Positions 10,571 to 21,965 of a DNA stretch of 64,000 nt are shown here, piece by piece. This DNA is from Arachis hypogaea (Eukaryota > Streptophyta > Magnoliopsida > Fabales > Fabaceae). Position numbers and translations under genes: made by a program. The stretch covers positions 100,605,363 to 100,669,362 of the forward strand of contig NC_092046.1 in the NCBI RefSeq assembly GCF_003086295.3, read 5' to 3'. Every line of letters begins with the position of its first letter. Position 1 is the first letter of the stretch. The notes beneath the pieces are model-generated. The model saw only the letters and a program-made list of their open reading frames with translations. It did no database searches and was not told the origin of the DNA.

Positions 10571-11719
10571 TTAGTGATGGTGGCGTTTCCTTCTTGAGGA
10601 ACCAATGATGTCCTTGAGCTCTTCTATGTCTCTTCCTTGTCTTTGTTGCTCCTCCCTCATTGCTTTTTGATCTTCTCTTATTTCATGAAGGATGATGGAG
10701 TGCTCTTGATGTTCCACCCTTAGTTGTCCCATATTGGAACTCAATTCTCCTAGGGAGGTGTTGATTTGCTCCCAATAGTTTTGTGGAGGAAAGTGCATTT
10801 GAGGCATCTCCGGGATCTCATGGTGATGAGCTTCATACGCCTCTTGAGCTCCAAGAGTGGGCTCTCTTGCTTGCTCCATCTTTTTCTTAGTGATGGGCTT
10901 GTCCTCTTTGATGAGGATATCTCCCTCTATGTCAATCCCAGCCGAATTGCATAGGTGGCAAATGAGGTGAGGAAAGGCTAACCTTGCCATGGTGGAGGAC
11001 TTGTCAGCCACCTTGTAGAGTTCTTGAGGTATAATCTCATGAACTTCCACCTCTTCTCCAATCATGATGCTATGGATCATGATGGCCCGGTCTATAGTAA
11101 CTTCAGACCGGTTGCTAGTGGGAATGATTGAGCATTGAATGAACTCCAACCATCCTCTAGCTACAGGCTTGAGGTCCAATCTTCTTAGTTGAACCGGCTT
11201 GCCTTTGGAGTCAATCTTCCATTGAGCTCCTTCCACGCATATGTCCATAAGGACTTGGTCCAACCTTTGATTAAAGTTGACCCTTCTAGTGTAGGGGCGT
11301 TCATCTCCTTGCATCATGGGCAAGTTAAACACCAACCTCACATTCTCCAGACTAAAATCTAAGTATTTCCCCCGAACCATTGTAACATAGTTCTTTGGAT
11401 CCGGGTTCTTACTTTGATCATGGTTCTTGGTGATCCATGCATTGGCATAGAACTCTTGAACCATTAGGATGCCGACTTGTTGGATGGGATTTGTTAGAAC
11501 TTCCCAACCTCTTCTTTGAATTTCATGTCGGATCTCCGGATACTCATTTCTTTTGAGTTTGAAAGGGACCTCGGGGATCACCTTCTTCTTGGCCACAACA
11601 TCATAGAAGTGGTCTTGATGGGCTTCGGAGATGAACCTTTCCATCTCCCATGACTCGGATGTGGAAGCTTTTGTCTTCCCTTTCCCCTTTCTAGAGGATT
11701 CTCCGGTCTTAGGTGCCAT
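10571..11719 (-). CDS. B aORF, putative plant transposon protein (env-like position)
   Basis: Intact ORF of 382 codons from the ATG at 11719; a TTG immediately upstream is in frame. Layout: Lys/Arg/Ser-rich N-terminus (residues 1-25), globular region with FYANAWIT and MVRGKYLDF (about 85-130), conserved core VARGWLEFIQ...PTSNRSEVTIDRAIMI (about 185-225), then a Gln/Glu-rich, probably coiled-coil tail ending in a basic cluster RRKRHHH. No signal peptide or transmembrane segment is visible. It is the same family as the D aORF, so it is kept both with and without pol. A TATA-like site and hairpin lie just upstream, suggesting its own transcript. Biochemical function unknown. Confidence 0.85.
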   Translation of the reverse strand: MAPKTGESSRKGKGKTKASTSESWEMERFISEAHQDHFYDVVAKKKVIPEVPFKLKRNEYPEIRHEIQRRGWEVLTNPIQQVGILMVQEFYANAWITKNHDQSKNPDPKNYVTMVRGKYLDFSLENVRLVFNLPMMQGDERPYTRRVNFNQRLDQVLMDICVEGAQWKIDSKGKPVQLRRLDLKPVARGWLEFIQCSIIPTSNRSEVTIDRAIMIHSIMIGEEVEVHEIIPQELYKVADKSSTMARLAFPHLICHLCNSAGIDIEGDILIKEDKPITKKKMEQAREPTLGAQEAYEAHHHEIPEMPQMHFPPQNYWEQINTSLGELSSNMGQLRVEHQEHSIILHEIREDQKAMREEQQRQGRDIEELKDIIGSSRRKRHHH

Positions 11720-11773
11720 CAATGGTAATGGAAAAACAAAAAGCTTATGCTTTTACCACACCAAACATAGAAT

Positions 11774-11792
11774 TTTGCTTGCCCTCGAGCAA
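11774..11792 (-). repeat. Hairpin upstream of B aORF
   Basis: TTGCTTG/CGAGCAA with a CCCT loop: 7-bp stem with one wobble-type mismatch, about 55-75 nt before the ATG, adjacent to a TTTGGTGTGG motif. Confidence 0.6.
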
Positions 11793-11911
11793 TAAAAGAA
11801 AGAATAGATGAAGAAGAAGAAGAAGAAATGGAGGAGAGGGAGAGTGGGGAGTGTTTCGGCCAAGAGGGGTGTAGAGGGGTGTGTTGTGTGAATTTGGTGA
11901 AGAATGGAGGG

Positions 11912-11921
11912 CTTTATATAG
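11912..11921 (-). promoter_or_regulatory. Possible internal TATA box before B aORF
   Basis: Minus-strand TATATAAAG about 194 bp upstream of the aORF ATG, with the palindrome array 320-510 bp further upstream. Inferred promoter. Confidence 0.5.
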
Positions 11922-12099
11922 GGAAGGGAGGGGGGAAAGGTTTCGGCCATATGGGTGGGTTTGGGTGGGAAATTGGTTTTGAATTTTGAAGGTAGGTGGA
12001 GTTTATGAGGTAGGTTTATGGGGAAGAGTGGATGGATGTGAGTGGTGAAGAGGTGATGGGGTTGTGTGAAAGAGAGTGGTGAGAAGAAGTGAGTGGAGG

Positions 12100-12192
12100 T
12101 AGGTGGGGATCCTATGGGGTCCACAGATCCTGAGTGGATCCTGTGGGGTCCACAGATCCTGAGTGGATCCTGTGGGGTCCACAGATCCTGAG
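12100..12192. repeat. GGATCC / GGGGTCCACAGATCC minisatellite (B copy)
   Basis: Three copies of a roughly 30-33-bp unit containing GTGGGGTCCACAGATCC. A1 holds about 1.5 units and A2 about 2. The unit is itself partly palindromic. Confidence 0.85.
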
Positions 12193-12254
12193 GTGTTCAA
12201 GGATTTACATCCCTGCACCCATTAGGCATGTAAAAATGCCTTAGCACACAACTC

Positions 12255-12426
12255 TGGGCGTTCAGCGCCAGGTTGGTGGCCATTTTGGGCGTTCAACGCC
12301 CATTTGTGTGCCATTTCTGGCGTTGAACGCCAGAACCATGCCTGTTCTGGCGTTCAGCGCCCAAAAGCTGCCCATTTTGGGTGTTCAGCGCTAGAACCAT
12401 GCTCTGTTCTGGCGCTGAACGCCAGA
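12255..12426. repeat. GGCGTT(g/c)AACGCC palindrome array in B internal region
   Basis: About seven palindromes of types GGGCGTTCAACGCCC, CTGGCGTTGAACGCCAG and TGGCGCTGAACGCCAG at about 30-bp spacing, between protease and aORF. Confidence 0.88.
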
Positions 12427-12630
12427 CAGATGCTCCTCCAGGGTGTGATTTTTCTTCTGCTGTTTTTGATTCCGTTTTCAATTTTTATATTTATTTTGTG
12501 ACTCCACATGATCATGAACCTACAAAGACATATAACTAAGAAAAATATAGTTAGATAAATAAAAATTGGGTTGCCTCCCAACAAGCGCTTCTTTAATGTC
12601 AATAGCTTGACAGTGGGCTCTCATGGAGCC

Positions 12631-14958
12631 TCACAGATGTTCAGAGCATTGTTGAAACTCTCCAACACCAAACTTAGAGTTTGGATATGGGAGTTCAACA
12701 CCAAACTTAGAGTTTGGTTGTGGCCTCCCAACACCAAACATAGAGTTTGACTGTGGGGGCTCTGGTTGACTCTGTTTTGAGAGAAGCTTTTTCTGCTTCC
12801 TCTCTATGGTTGCAGAGGGAGATCCTTGAGTTTTAAACACAAGGGAGTCCTCATTCCATTGAAGGACTATTTCACCTCTATCAAAATCAATCACAGCTCT
12901 TGCTGTGGCCAGGAAAGGTCTTCCTAGGATGATGGATTCATCCTCTTCCTTTCCAGTATCCAGGACTATGAAATCAGCAGGGATGTAAAGGCCTTCAACC
13001 TTTACTAACACGTCCTCTACTTGTCCATAAGCCTGTTTTCTTGAACTGTCTGCCATCTCTAATGAGATTCTAGCAGTTTGCACCCCATAGATTCCCAGTT
13101 TCTCTATTACAGAGAAAGGCATGAGGTTTATTCCTGAACCAAGGTCACATAGAGCCTTAAAAATCATGGTGCCTATGGTACAGGATATTATGAACTTTCC
13201 AGGATCCTGTTTCTTCTGAGGCAATGTCAATTGATCCAGATCACTTAGTTCATTGATGAACAAGGGAGGTTCAACTTCCCAAGTATCAATGCCAACTAAT
13301 TTGGCATTCAGCTTCATGATTGCACCAAGAAACTTGGCAGTTTGCTCTTCAGTAACATCCTCATTCTCTTCAGAAGAGGAATACTCATCAGAGCTCATGA
13401 ATGGCATAAGGAGGTACAATGGAATCTCTATGGTCTCTAGATGAGTCTCAGATTCCTTTGGTTCCTCAGAGGGAAGCTCCTTATTGATCACTGGACGTCC
13501 CAGGAGGTCTTCCTCCTTGGGATTCACGTCCTCTCCTTCCCTTACAGGTTCGGCCATGGTGCTTATGTCAATGGCCTTGCACTCTCCTTTTGGATTCTCT
13601 TCTGTATTGCTTGGGAGAGTACTAGGAGGGATTTCAGTGATCCTTTTACTCAGCTGGCCCACTTGTGCTTCCATATTTCTAATGGAAGATCTTGTTTCAT
13701 TCATGAAGCTCACAGTGGCCTTGGATAGATCAGAGACTAGATTTGCTAAATTAGAAGCATTTTGTTCGGAGTTCTCTGTCTGTTGCTGAGTGGATGATAG
13801 AAAAGGTTTATTATTGTTAAACCTGTTTCTTCCACCATTATTAAAGCCTTGTTGAGGCTTTTGATCCTTCTATGAGAAATTTGGATGATTTCTCCATGAT
13901 GAGTTATAGGTGTTTCCATAAGGTTCACCTAAGTAATTCACCTCTGCTATTGCAGGGTTCTCAGGATCATAAGCTTCTTCTTCATAAGAAGCCTCTTGAG
14001 TACTGTTGGATGCAGCTTGCATTCCATGCAGACTCTGGGAGATCATATTGACTTGCTGAGTCAATATTTTATTCTGAGCCAATATGGCATTCAGAGTATC
14101 AACTTCAAGAACTCCCTTCTTCATAGGCGTCCCATTACTCACAGGATTCCTTTCAGAAGTGTACATGAACTGGTTATTAGCAACCATGTCAATAAGTTCT
14201 TGAGCTTCTGCAGGCGTTTTCTTTAGGTGAATGGATCCACCTGCAGAAGTGTCCAGTGACATCTTTGATAGCTCAGATAAACCATCATAGAATATATCCA
14301 GGATGGTCCATTCTGAGAGCATGTCAGAAGGACACTTTTTGGTCAACTGTTTGTATCTTTCCCAAGCTTCATAGAGGGATTCACCTTCTTTCTGTCTGAA
14401 GGTTTGAACATCAGCTCTAAGCTTGCTCAGCTTTTGAGGAGGAAAGTACTTGGCTAAGAAAGCCGTGACCAGCTTATCCCAAGAGTTCAGGCTGTCTTTG
14501 GGTTGAGAATCCAACCATAATCTAGCTCTGTCTCTTACAGCAAAGGGGAAAAGCATGAGCCTGTAGACTTCAGGATCTACTCCATTAGTCTTAACAGTAT
14601 CACATATCTGCAAGAATTCAGTTAAGAACTGAAAAGGATCTTCAGATGGAAGTCCATGAAACTTGCAGTTCTGCTGCATCAGAGAAACTAATTGAGGTTT
14701 CAGCTCAAAGTTGTTTGCTCCAATGGCAGGAATGGAGATGCTTCTTCCATGTAAATTGGAATTAGGTGCAGTAAAGTCACCAAGCATCTTTCTTACATTA
14801 TTATTTTTTTCGGCTGCCATCTCCTCTTCCTGTTCGAAAATTTCTGAAAGGTTATCTCTGGATTGTTGTTTTTTAGCTTCACTTAGTTTCCTTTTCAGAG
14901 TCCTTTCAGGTTCTGGATTTGCTTCCACAAGAATGTTCTTATCCTTGCTCCTGCTCAT
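12631..14958 (-). pseudogene. B gag-protease ORF, one premature stop
   Basis: One continuous frame from the ATG at 14958 to the stop at 12631. It is broken only by a TAG at 13870-13872 where relatives have TGG; the 5' part is open through 13873. Gag: NNFELKPQLVSLMQQNC, then the Retrotrans_gag core PFAVRDRARLWLDSQPKDSL, QTFRQKEGESLYEAWERYK and AGGSIHLKKT. Protease: CDLGSGINLMP (retropepsin, DLG instead of DTG/DSG) and [21 protein letters not shown]. No CCHC zinc knuckle. The last 45 residues contain repeated SKFGVG, encoded by copies of the AAGTTTGGTGTTG motif. Pol is absent after the protease. Gag and protease act in particle assembly and maturation. Confidence 0.88.
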
Positions 14959-16804
14959 ATAACAAAGAAGAGGGCACAGAAAAAATAATAATAATATGGA
15001 TCCTTTATACCACAGTATAGGGATCCCTGTGTGAGTAGAAGAAGAGGGGGAGACAAAGAATGTAATATAATGGAAGAAACACAACTGTGAGGAGGGTTGA
15101 GAAGTGAGATGAGATGTTAGTAGATGAATAAATAAATAGAATAAGATGGGAGAGGAAGAATTTTCGAAAAATATTTTTGAAAAAGAGTTAGTGATTTTCG
15201 AAAATGGTTTTTGAAAAATGTTAGTATTTTTCGAAAATTTTTAAAATCAAAAATAAAAATAAGAATAATTAGTTAATTAAAAAGAAATTTTTGAAAAAGA
15301 GGGAAGATATTTTCGAAAATTAGAGAGAGAGTTAGTTAGGTAGTTTTGAAAAACTTAAGAAACAAACAAAAAAGTTAGTTAGTTAGTTGAAACAAATTTT
15401 TGAAAAGATAAGAAGTTAGGAGGTTAGAAAAGATATTTTGAAACCAACTTTTTGAAAAAGGTAAGATAAGAAGATATTTTAGAAATTAGTTTTGAAAAAG
15501 ATTTGATTTTTAAAATCTCAATTAATGACTTGATTCATAAGAAATCACAAGATATGATTCTAGAACTTAAAGTTTGAATCTTTCTTAACAAGCAAGTAAC
15601 AAACTTCAAATTTTTGAATCAAAACATTAATTGATTATGTTATTTTCAAAAATTTGATATAAAAATAAGAAAAATATTTTTGAAAAATATTTTTGGAATT
15701 TTCGAAAATAACTAAGAATTTTGAAAAAGATTTGATTTTTGAAAAAGATTTTGAAAAAGATAAGATTTTCAAACTGAAAATTTGATTTGACTCATAAGAA
15801 ACAACTTGATTTTAAAAATTTTTGAAAAAGTCAACTCAATTTTCGAATTTAATGAGAGAAAAAGGGAAAGATATTTTTTTGATTTTTGAAATTTTTATGA
15901 AAAACATGAAAATTATGCAATGCATGAAATTTTTAGATCAAAACAATGAATGCATGCAAGAATGCTATGAATGTCAAGATGAACACCAAGAACACTATGA
16001 ATGTCAAGATGAACATCATAGACACAATTTTGAAAAATTTTTAATGCAAAGAAAACATGCAAGACACCAAACTTAGAATTCTTTAATGCTTACGCACTAA
16101 GAATTCAAGAATGCATATGAAAAACACCATACAACACAAAACAAAAAATCATCAAGATCAAACAAGAAGACTTACCAAGAACAACTTGAACATCATGAAG
16201 AACACTATGAATGCATGAAATTTTCGAAAAATGCAAGATGCACATGCAAATGACACCAAACTTATGACATGACTCATGACTCAAACAAGAAACACAAAAA
16301 ATGTTTTTGATTTTTATGATTTTCTAAATTTTTTTTTGGATTTTTTTTCGAAAATTATATGAAAAAGAAAAAATAAGGATTCCAAAATTTTTAACATGAA
16401 TTCCAGGAATCTTGCATTCTTAGTCTAAAGCTTCAGTCCAGGAATTAGACATGGCTCACTAGCCAGCCAAGCTTTCAATGAAAGCTCCGGTCCAAAACAC
16501 TAGACATGGCCAATGGCCAGCCAAGCTTCAGCATGTAATTCAGACATGACACGCCTGACATACTCATTCCCAAAGGAATTAGACATGGCTTTACAGCCAG
16601 CCAGGCTTCAACATGCTTCATGAAACACTAGAATTCATTCTTAAAAATTTTGAATAAAATTTTTTGAAAACATTTTTATATTTTTCGAAAACAGATGAGA
16701 AAATTTTAGAAATATTTTTGAAAAATTTTTTTGAAAATAAAATAAAAAGAAAATTACCTAATCTGAGCAACAAGATGAACCGTCAGTTGTCCATACTCGA
16801 ACAA
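14959..16804 (-). other. B untranslated leader
   Basis: No supported gene. AT/purine-rich, with GAATGTCAAGATGAACA tandem units at about 15966-16015 and three AGACATGGC/CAGCCAGCC repeats at 16446-16605, parallel to A1 and A2. Confidence 0.7.
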
Positions 16805-16822
16805 TCCCCGGCAACGGCGCCA
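16805..16822 (-). promoter_or_regulatory. B primer-binding site (tRNA-Asp)
   Basis: TCCCCGGCAACGGCGCCA on the plus strand, a perfect 18-base match to the 3' end of plant tRNA-Asp(GTC) as recalled. It is 6 bp from the LTR. Confidence 0.93.
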
Positions 16823-16828
16823 AAAACT

Positions 16829-18482
16829 TGGTACGCGGAATCGTGATTACACTTTAATTATGTAAAATTCATTGCTCTTTCTTTCCCTGGAAATGGTGCC
16901 AAAAACATTATGCCAAAACCACGGTTCACAACTCCGTGTAACTGACCAGCAAGTGCACTGGGTCGTCCAAGTAATACCTTACGTGAGTAAGGGTCAAATC
17001 CCACGGAGATTGTTGGTATGAAGCAAGCTATGGTCACCTTGCAAATCTCAATTAGGCAGATATAAATTGATAATGGTGTTTTCAAAAATAATATAATAAA
17101 ATAGGGATAGAAATACTTATGTAATTCATTGGTGAGAATTTCAGATAAGCGAATAGAGATGCTTTCGTTCCTCTGAACCTCTGCTTTCCTGCTGTCTTCA
17201 TCCAATCGGTCTTACTCCTTTCCATGGCTGGCTTTATGCAAAGGCATCACCGTTGTCAGTGGCTACATCCCCTCCTCTCAGTGAAAAATATGCTAACATG
17301 CTCTGTCACAGCACGGCTAATCATCTGTCGGTTCTCGATCATGCTGGAATAGGATTCACCCTCCTTTTGCGTTTGTCACTAACGCCCAGCACTCGCGAGT
17401 TTGAAGCTCGTCACAGTCATTCAATCATTGAATCCTACTCGGAATACCGCAGACAAGGTTTAGACTTTCCGGATTCTCTTGAATGCCACCATCATTCTAG
17501 CTTACACCACGAAGATTCCAATTAAGAGATCTAAGAGATATTCATTCTAGCTTGTTGCATGTAGAATGGAAGTGTTTGTCAGGCATGCGTTCATAGGGGA
17601 GAATGGTGATGAGCGTCACACATAATCATCACCTTCATCACGTTCTTGGGTGCGAATGGATATCTTAGAAGCGAAATAAGATGAATTAAATAGAAAACAG
17701 TAGTACTTTGCATTAATCTTTGAGGAACAGCAGAGCTCCACACCTTAATCTCTGGAGTGTAGAAACTCTACCGTTAAAAATACATAAGTGAGAGGCCCAG
17801 GCATGGCCGAGATGGCCAGCCCCCTAAAACATGATCACAGGATCAAAATACAATCCAGGATGTCAAATACAATAGTGAAATGTCCTATTTATAATAAACT
17901 AGCTACTAGGGTTTACAAAAGTAAGTAATTGATGCATAAATCCACTTCCGGGGCCCACTTGGTGTGTTCTTGGGCTGAGCTTGAGTGTTGCACGTGTAGA
18001 GGTCCTTTCTGGAGTTGAACGCCAGCTTTTGTGCCAGTTTGGGCGTTCAACTCTGGTTTTGGCTCCTTTTCTGGCGCTGGACGCCAGATTTGGGCAGAAA
18101 GCTGGCGTTGAACGCCAGTTTACATCGTCTATTCTTGGCCAAAGTATGGACTATTATATATTGCTGGAAAGCCCTAGAAGTCTACTTTCCAACGAAATTA
18201 GAAGCGCGCCATTTCGAGTTCTGTAGCTCCAGAAAATCCATTTTGTGTGCAGGGAGGTTAGAATCCAACAGCATCAGCAGTCCTTCTTCAACCTCTGAAT
18301 CTGATTTCTGCTCAAGTCCCTCAATTTCAGCCAGAAAATACCTGAAATCATAGAAAAACACACAAACTCATAGTAAAGTCCAGAAATGTGAATTTATCAT
18401 AAAAACTAATGAAAACATCCCTAAAAGTAACTAGATCTTACTAAAAACAATGTCAAAAAGCGTATAAATTATCCGCTCATCA
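16829..18482 (-). repeat. B 5' LTR (minus-strand element)
   Basis: Pairs with 7775-9439. TATA box at 17885-17893, palindrome array at 18011-18120, PBS-like sequence at 16885-16902. Confidence 0.92.
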
Positions 18483-18487
18483 CAGTC

Positions 18488-18699
18488 CTTCTTCAACCTC
18501 TGAATCTGATTTTTGCTCAAGTCCCTCATTTTCAGCCAGAAAATACCTGAAATCACAGAAAAACACACAAACTCAAAGTAAAGTCCAGAAATATGATTTT
18601 TATTTAAAAACTAATAAAAATATATTAAAAACTAATCAAATCATACTAAAAACTATGTAAAAATAATGCCAAAAAAGCGTATAAATTATCCGCTCATCA
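18488..18699 (-). mobile_element. A-type shared LTR, second part
   Basis: Continuation of the LTR interrupted by B. It ends at the TGATGAGCGG terminus (18699 in element sense) and joins A2 internal sequence at 18700. Confidence 0.9.
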
Positions 18700-18717
18700 C
18701 AACACCAAACTTAAATT

Positions 18718-18737
18718 GTTGCTTGTCCCCAAGCAAC
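18718..18737 (-). repeat. Hairpin next to A2 3' LTR
   Basis: GTTGCTTG/CAAGCAAC with a TCCC loop, identical in form to the B copy and followed in element sense by AAGTTTGGTGTTG and the LTR. Confidence 0.8.
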
Positions 18738-19279
18738 TAAAAATCAAATAGGATAAAAAGAAGAGAATATACTATAAATTCCAAAATATCAATGAAACTT
18801 AGCCCCAATCAGATGAGCGGGACTATTAGATTTTTGCCTCTTGAATAGTTTTGGCATCTCACTTTATCCATTGAAGTTCAGAATGATTGGCATCTATAGG
18901 AACTTAGATTTTAGATAGTGTTATTTATTCTCCTAGTTCAGTATGTTGATTCTTGAACACAGCTACTTTATGAGTCTTGGCCGTGGCCCTAAGCACTTTG
19001 TTTTCCAGTATTACCACCGGATACATAAATGCCACAGACACATGGGTGAACCTTTTCAGATTGTGACTCAGCTTTGCTAAAGTCCCCAATTAGAGGTGTC
19101 CAGGGTTCTTAAGCACACTCTTCTTTTGCTTTGGACCTTGACTTTAACCGCTCAGTCTCAGGTTTTCACTTGACACCTTCACGCCACAAGCACAGGTTAG
19201 GGACAGCTTGGTTTAGCCGCTTAGTTCAGGATTTTATTCCTTTAGGCCCTCCTATCCACTGATGATCAAAGCCTTGGAT

Positions 19280-19450
19280 CCTTTTTATTACCCTTGCCTT
19301 TAGTTTTAAGGGCTATTGGCTTTTTGCTCTTACCTTTTAGTTTAAATAGCTTTTGGCTTTTGCTGCTTACTTTTTCTTTTTCTTTCACTTTTTTTTTTGC
19401 TATTTTTCTTTTCTCTTTTTTTTTTCGCAAGCTTTTGTATTCACTTCTTT
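19280..19450 (-). other. A2 polypurine stretch (element sense)
   Basis: Pyrimidine-rich on the plus strand, with runs of T and CTTTT. Homologous stretches lie at 10065-10155 (B) and 51232-51310 (D), each 0.6-0.7 kb before the 3' LTR. Confidence 0.55.
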
Positions 19451-19856
19451 TTCTTGCTTCAAGAATCAATTTTATGATTTTTCAGATTATCAATAACATT
19501 TCTCCTTTTTCATCATTCTTTCAAGAGCCAACATATTTAACATTCATAAACCACAATATCAAATGACATATGCACTGTTCAAGCATTCATTCAGAAAACA
19601 AAAAGTATTGTCACCACATCAAAATAATTAAACTAGTTTCAAGGATGAATTCAAAATCATGTATTTCTTGTTCTTTTGTTTTTAGAACAGTTTTCAATTA
19701 AGAGAGGTGATGGATTCATAGGACATTCATAGCTTTAAGACATAGACACTTAAACACTAATAATCATGTAATAAAGGCAGAAACATAAATAAACATGAAA
19801 CATAGTAAATGAAAAATAGGAAAATAAGAACAAGGAGATTAAGGAACGGGTCCACC

Positions 19857-21008
19857 TTAGTGAGGGTGGCATCTTCCTCTTCTTGAAGAACCAATGGTGC
19901 TCTTGAGCTCCTCTATGTCTCTTCCTTGCCTTTGTTGCTCCTCCCTCATAGTTCTTTGATCTTCTCTAATCTCATGGACGATAATGGAGTGCTCTTGGTG
20001 CTCCATCCTTAGTTGTCCTATGTTGGAGCTTAATTCTCCTAGGGAAGTGTTGATTTGCTCCCAATAGTTTTGTGGAGGGAAGCGCATCCCTTGAGGCATC
20101 TCAGGGATTTCATGGTGAGGAATTTCCTCATGCTTTTGTTGAGGTCCATGATCTCTTGTTTGTTCCATTCTTTTCTTAGTGATGGGCTTGTCCTCATCAA
20201 TGAGGATGTCTCCCTCTATGTCAATTCCAGCCGAATTGCAGAGGTGGCGAATGAGGTGAGGAAAGGCTAACCTTGCCAAAGTGGAAGACTTGTCAGCCAC
20301 CTTATAGAGTTCTTGAGGTATAATCTCATGAACTTTCACTTCCTCCCCAATCATGATACTATGGATCATGATGGCCCGGTCTATAGTAACTTCAGACCGG
20401 TTGCTAGTAGGAATAATTGAGCGTTGAATGAACTCCAACCATCCTCTAGCTACAGGCTTAAGGTCCAGTCTTCTCAATTGAACCGGCTTGCCTCTTGAGT
20501 CAACTTTCCATTGAGCTCCTTCCACACATATGTCCATGAGGACTTGGTCCAACTTTTGATCAAAGTTGACCCTTCTAGTGTAGGGGCGTGCGTTTTCTTG
20601 CATCATTGGCAAGTTGAACGCCAACCTTACATTTTTCGGACTGAAATCTAAGTAATTCCCTCGAACCATGGTAAGCCAATTCTTTGGATTTGGGTTTACA
20701 CTTTAATCATGGTTCCTAGTGATCCATGCGTTTGCATATAACTCTTGAACCATTAAGATTCCAACTTGTTGAATGGGGTTGCTGAGAACTTCCCAACCTC
20801 TTCTTCGGATCTCATGTCGGATCTCCGGATACTCATTCTTTTTGAGCTTGAAAAGAACCTCAGGGATCACTTTCTTCTTGGCCACAACTTCATAGAAGTG
20901 GTCTTGATGGACCTTTGAGATGAATCTCTCCATCTTCCATGACTCAGAGGTGGAAGTAATTGCCTTCCCTTTCCTCTTTCTTGAGGTTTCTCTGTCCTTA
21001 GGTGCCAT
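19857..21008 (-). pseudogene. A2 aORF, one premature stop
   Basis: Frame open from the ATG at 21008 to the stop at 19857, except for a TAA at 20703-20705 where relatives have CAA. Same domains as the B aORF: basic start, MVRGNYLDF, VARGWLEFIQRSIIPTSNR core, coiled-coil-like tail and basic C-terminus. It is better preserved than the A1 copy. Hairpin at 21063-21082 and TATA-like site at 21198-21208 upstream. Confidence 0.82.
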
Positions 21009-21062
21009 TAATGGTTATGGAAAAACAAAAAGCAATGCTTTTACCATACCAAACTTAAAATG

Positions 21063-21082
21063 TTTGCTCATCCCCGAGCAAA
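21063..21082 (-). repeat. Hairpin upstream of A2 aORF
   Basis: 7-bp inverted repeat TTTGCTC/GAGCAAA with a 6-nt loop, in the same position as in A1, B and D. Confidence 0.65.
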
Positions 21083-21197
21083 AGAAGAAAGAAAGAAGGA
21101 GAAGAAGAAGAAAGATGGAGGAGAGGGAGAGAGGTGTGTATTCGTCCAAGGGGAAGAAGAAAGGGTTGTGTTGTGTGAAAATGAAGAAGGAATGAGG

Positions 21198-21208
21198 GTT
21201 TTATATAG
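21198..21208 (-). promoter_or_regulatory. Possible internal TATA box before A2 aORF
   Basis: Minus-strand TATATAAAA about 190 bp upstream of the aORF ATG. Confidence 0.5.
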
Positions 21209-21420
21209 GAGTGGGGGAGGGTTTAGGGTTCGGCCATTAGGGTTGGGTTTGGGAGGGAAAAGAGTTTGAATTTTGGAGGTAGGTGGGGTTTTTGGGGAAG
21301 AGAGGATGGATGTGAGTGGTGAAGAGGTGATGGGGAAGAGTGATTGAGGTGATTGGTGAAGGGTATTTGGGGAAGAGGGTTATGAAAAGGTGTGAAGAGG
21401 AGAGAAGAAGAGGTGGGGTA

Positions 21421-21486
21421 GGTGGGGATCCTGTGGGGTCCACAGATCCTGTGGGGATCTTGTGGGGTCCACAGATCCAGTGGGGT
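21421..21486. repeat. GGATCC / GGGGTCCAC minisatellite (A2 copy)
   Basis: About two units of the repeat seen at 1640-1690 and 12100-12192. Confidence 0.75.
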
Positions 21487-21539
21487 CAAGGACTTAACAT
21501 CCCTGCTCCAATTAGGCATGCAAAACGCCCTTTGTATGC

Positions 21540-21750
21540 AATACTGGCGTTTAACACCAGACTGCTGCCTGTTCTTGGCGTTAAACGCCCAAATGTAGCC
21601 TGTTTCTGGCATTTAACACCACTTGCATGCTCTGTTCTGGCGTTCAACGCCAGTCTGGTGCTTGTTTCTGGCATTTAACGCCAGTTTGATGCTTATTTCT
21701 GGCGTTAAACGCCAGTTTGATGCTTCTTACTGGCGTTTAAACGCCAGTAA
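21540..21750. repeat. GGCGTTtAACGCC palindrome array in A2 internal region
   Basis: About eight CTGGCGTTTAACGCCAG-type palindromes between protease and aORF. Same place as A1 but with one more unit. Confidence 0.87.
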
Positions 21751-21965
21751 GCTCTTCCTCCAGGGTGAGTTATTTTTAATGCTATTTTTCATTTTATTTT
21801 TTATTTTTCAGAAGTTTTTATGACTCCACATAATCATCAACCTAAAAAAAACATAAAATAACAATAACAATAGAAAATAAATAGATATAATTAAATAACA
21901 TTGGGTTGCCTCCCAACAAGCGCTTCTTTAATGTCAATAGCTTGATAGTGAGCTCCCATGGAGCC

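Larger units (their letters stand above)
7775..18482 (-). mobile_element. B: complete non-autonomous Athila-like (Feral-type) retrotransposon, 10.7 kb
   Basis: LTRs at 7775-9439 (1665 bp) and 16829-18482 (1654 bp) differ by one 11-bp indel and a few dozen substitutions by eye. They are flanked by the 5-bp target duplication CAGTC at 7770-7774 and 18483-18487. Minus-strand order: LTR, PBS (16805-16822), leader, gag-protease with one stop, palindrome array, aORF (intact), polypurine stretch, hairpin, LTR. RT, RNase H and integrase are missing, so movement must depend on another element such as D. The gag-pro-aORF layout and TGATGAGCGG LTR start recall the Arachis FIDEL/Feral pair; that name is from memory. 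Confidence 0.92.
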
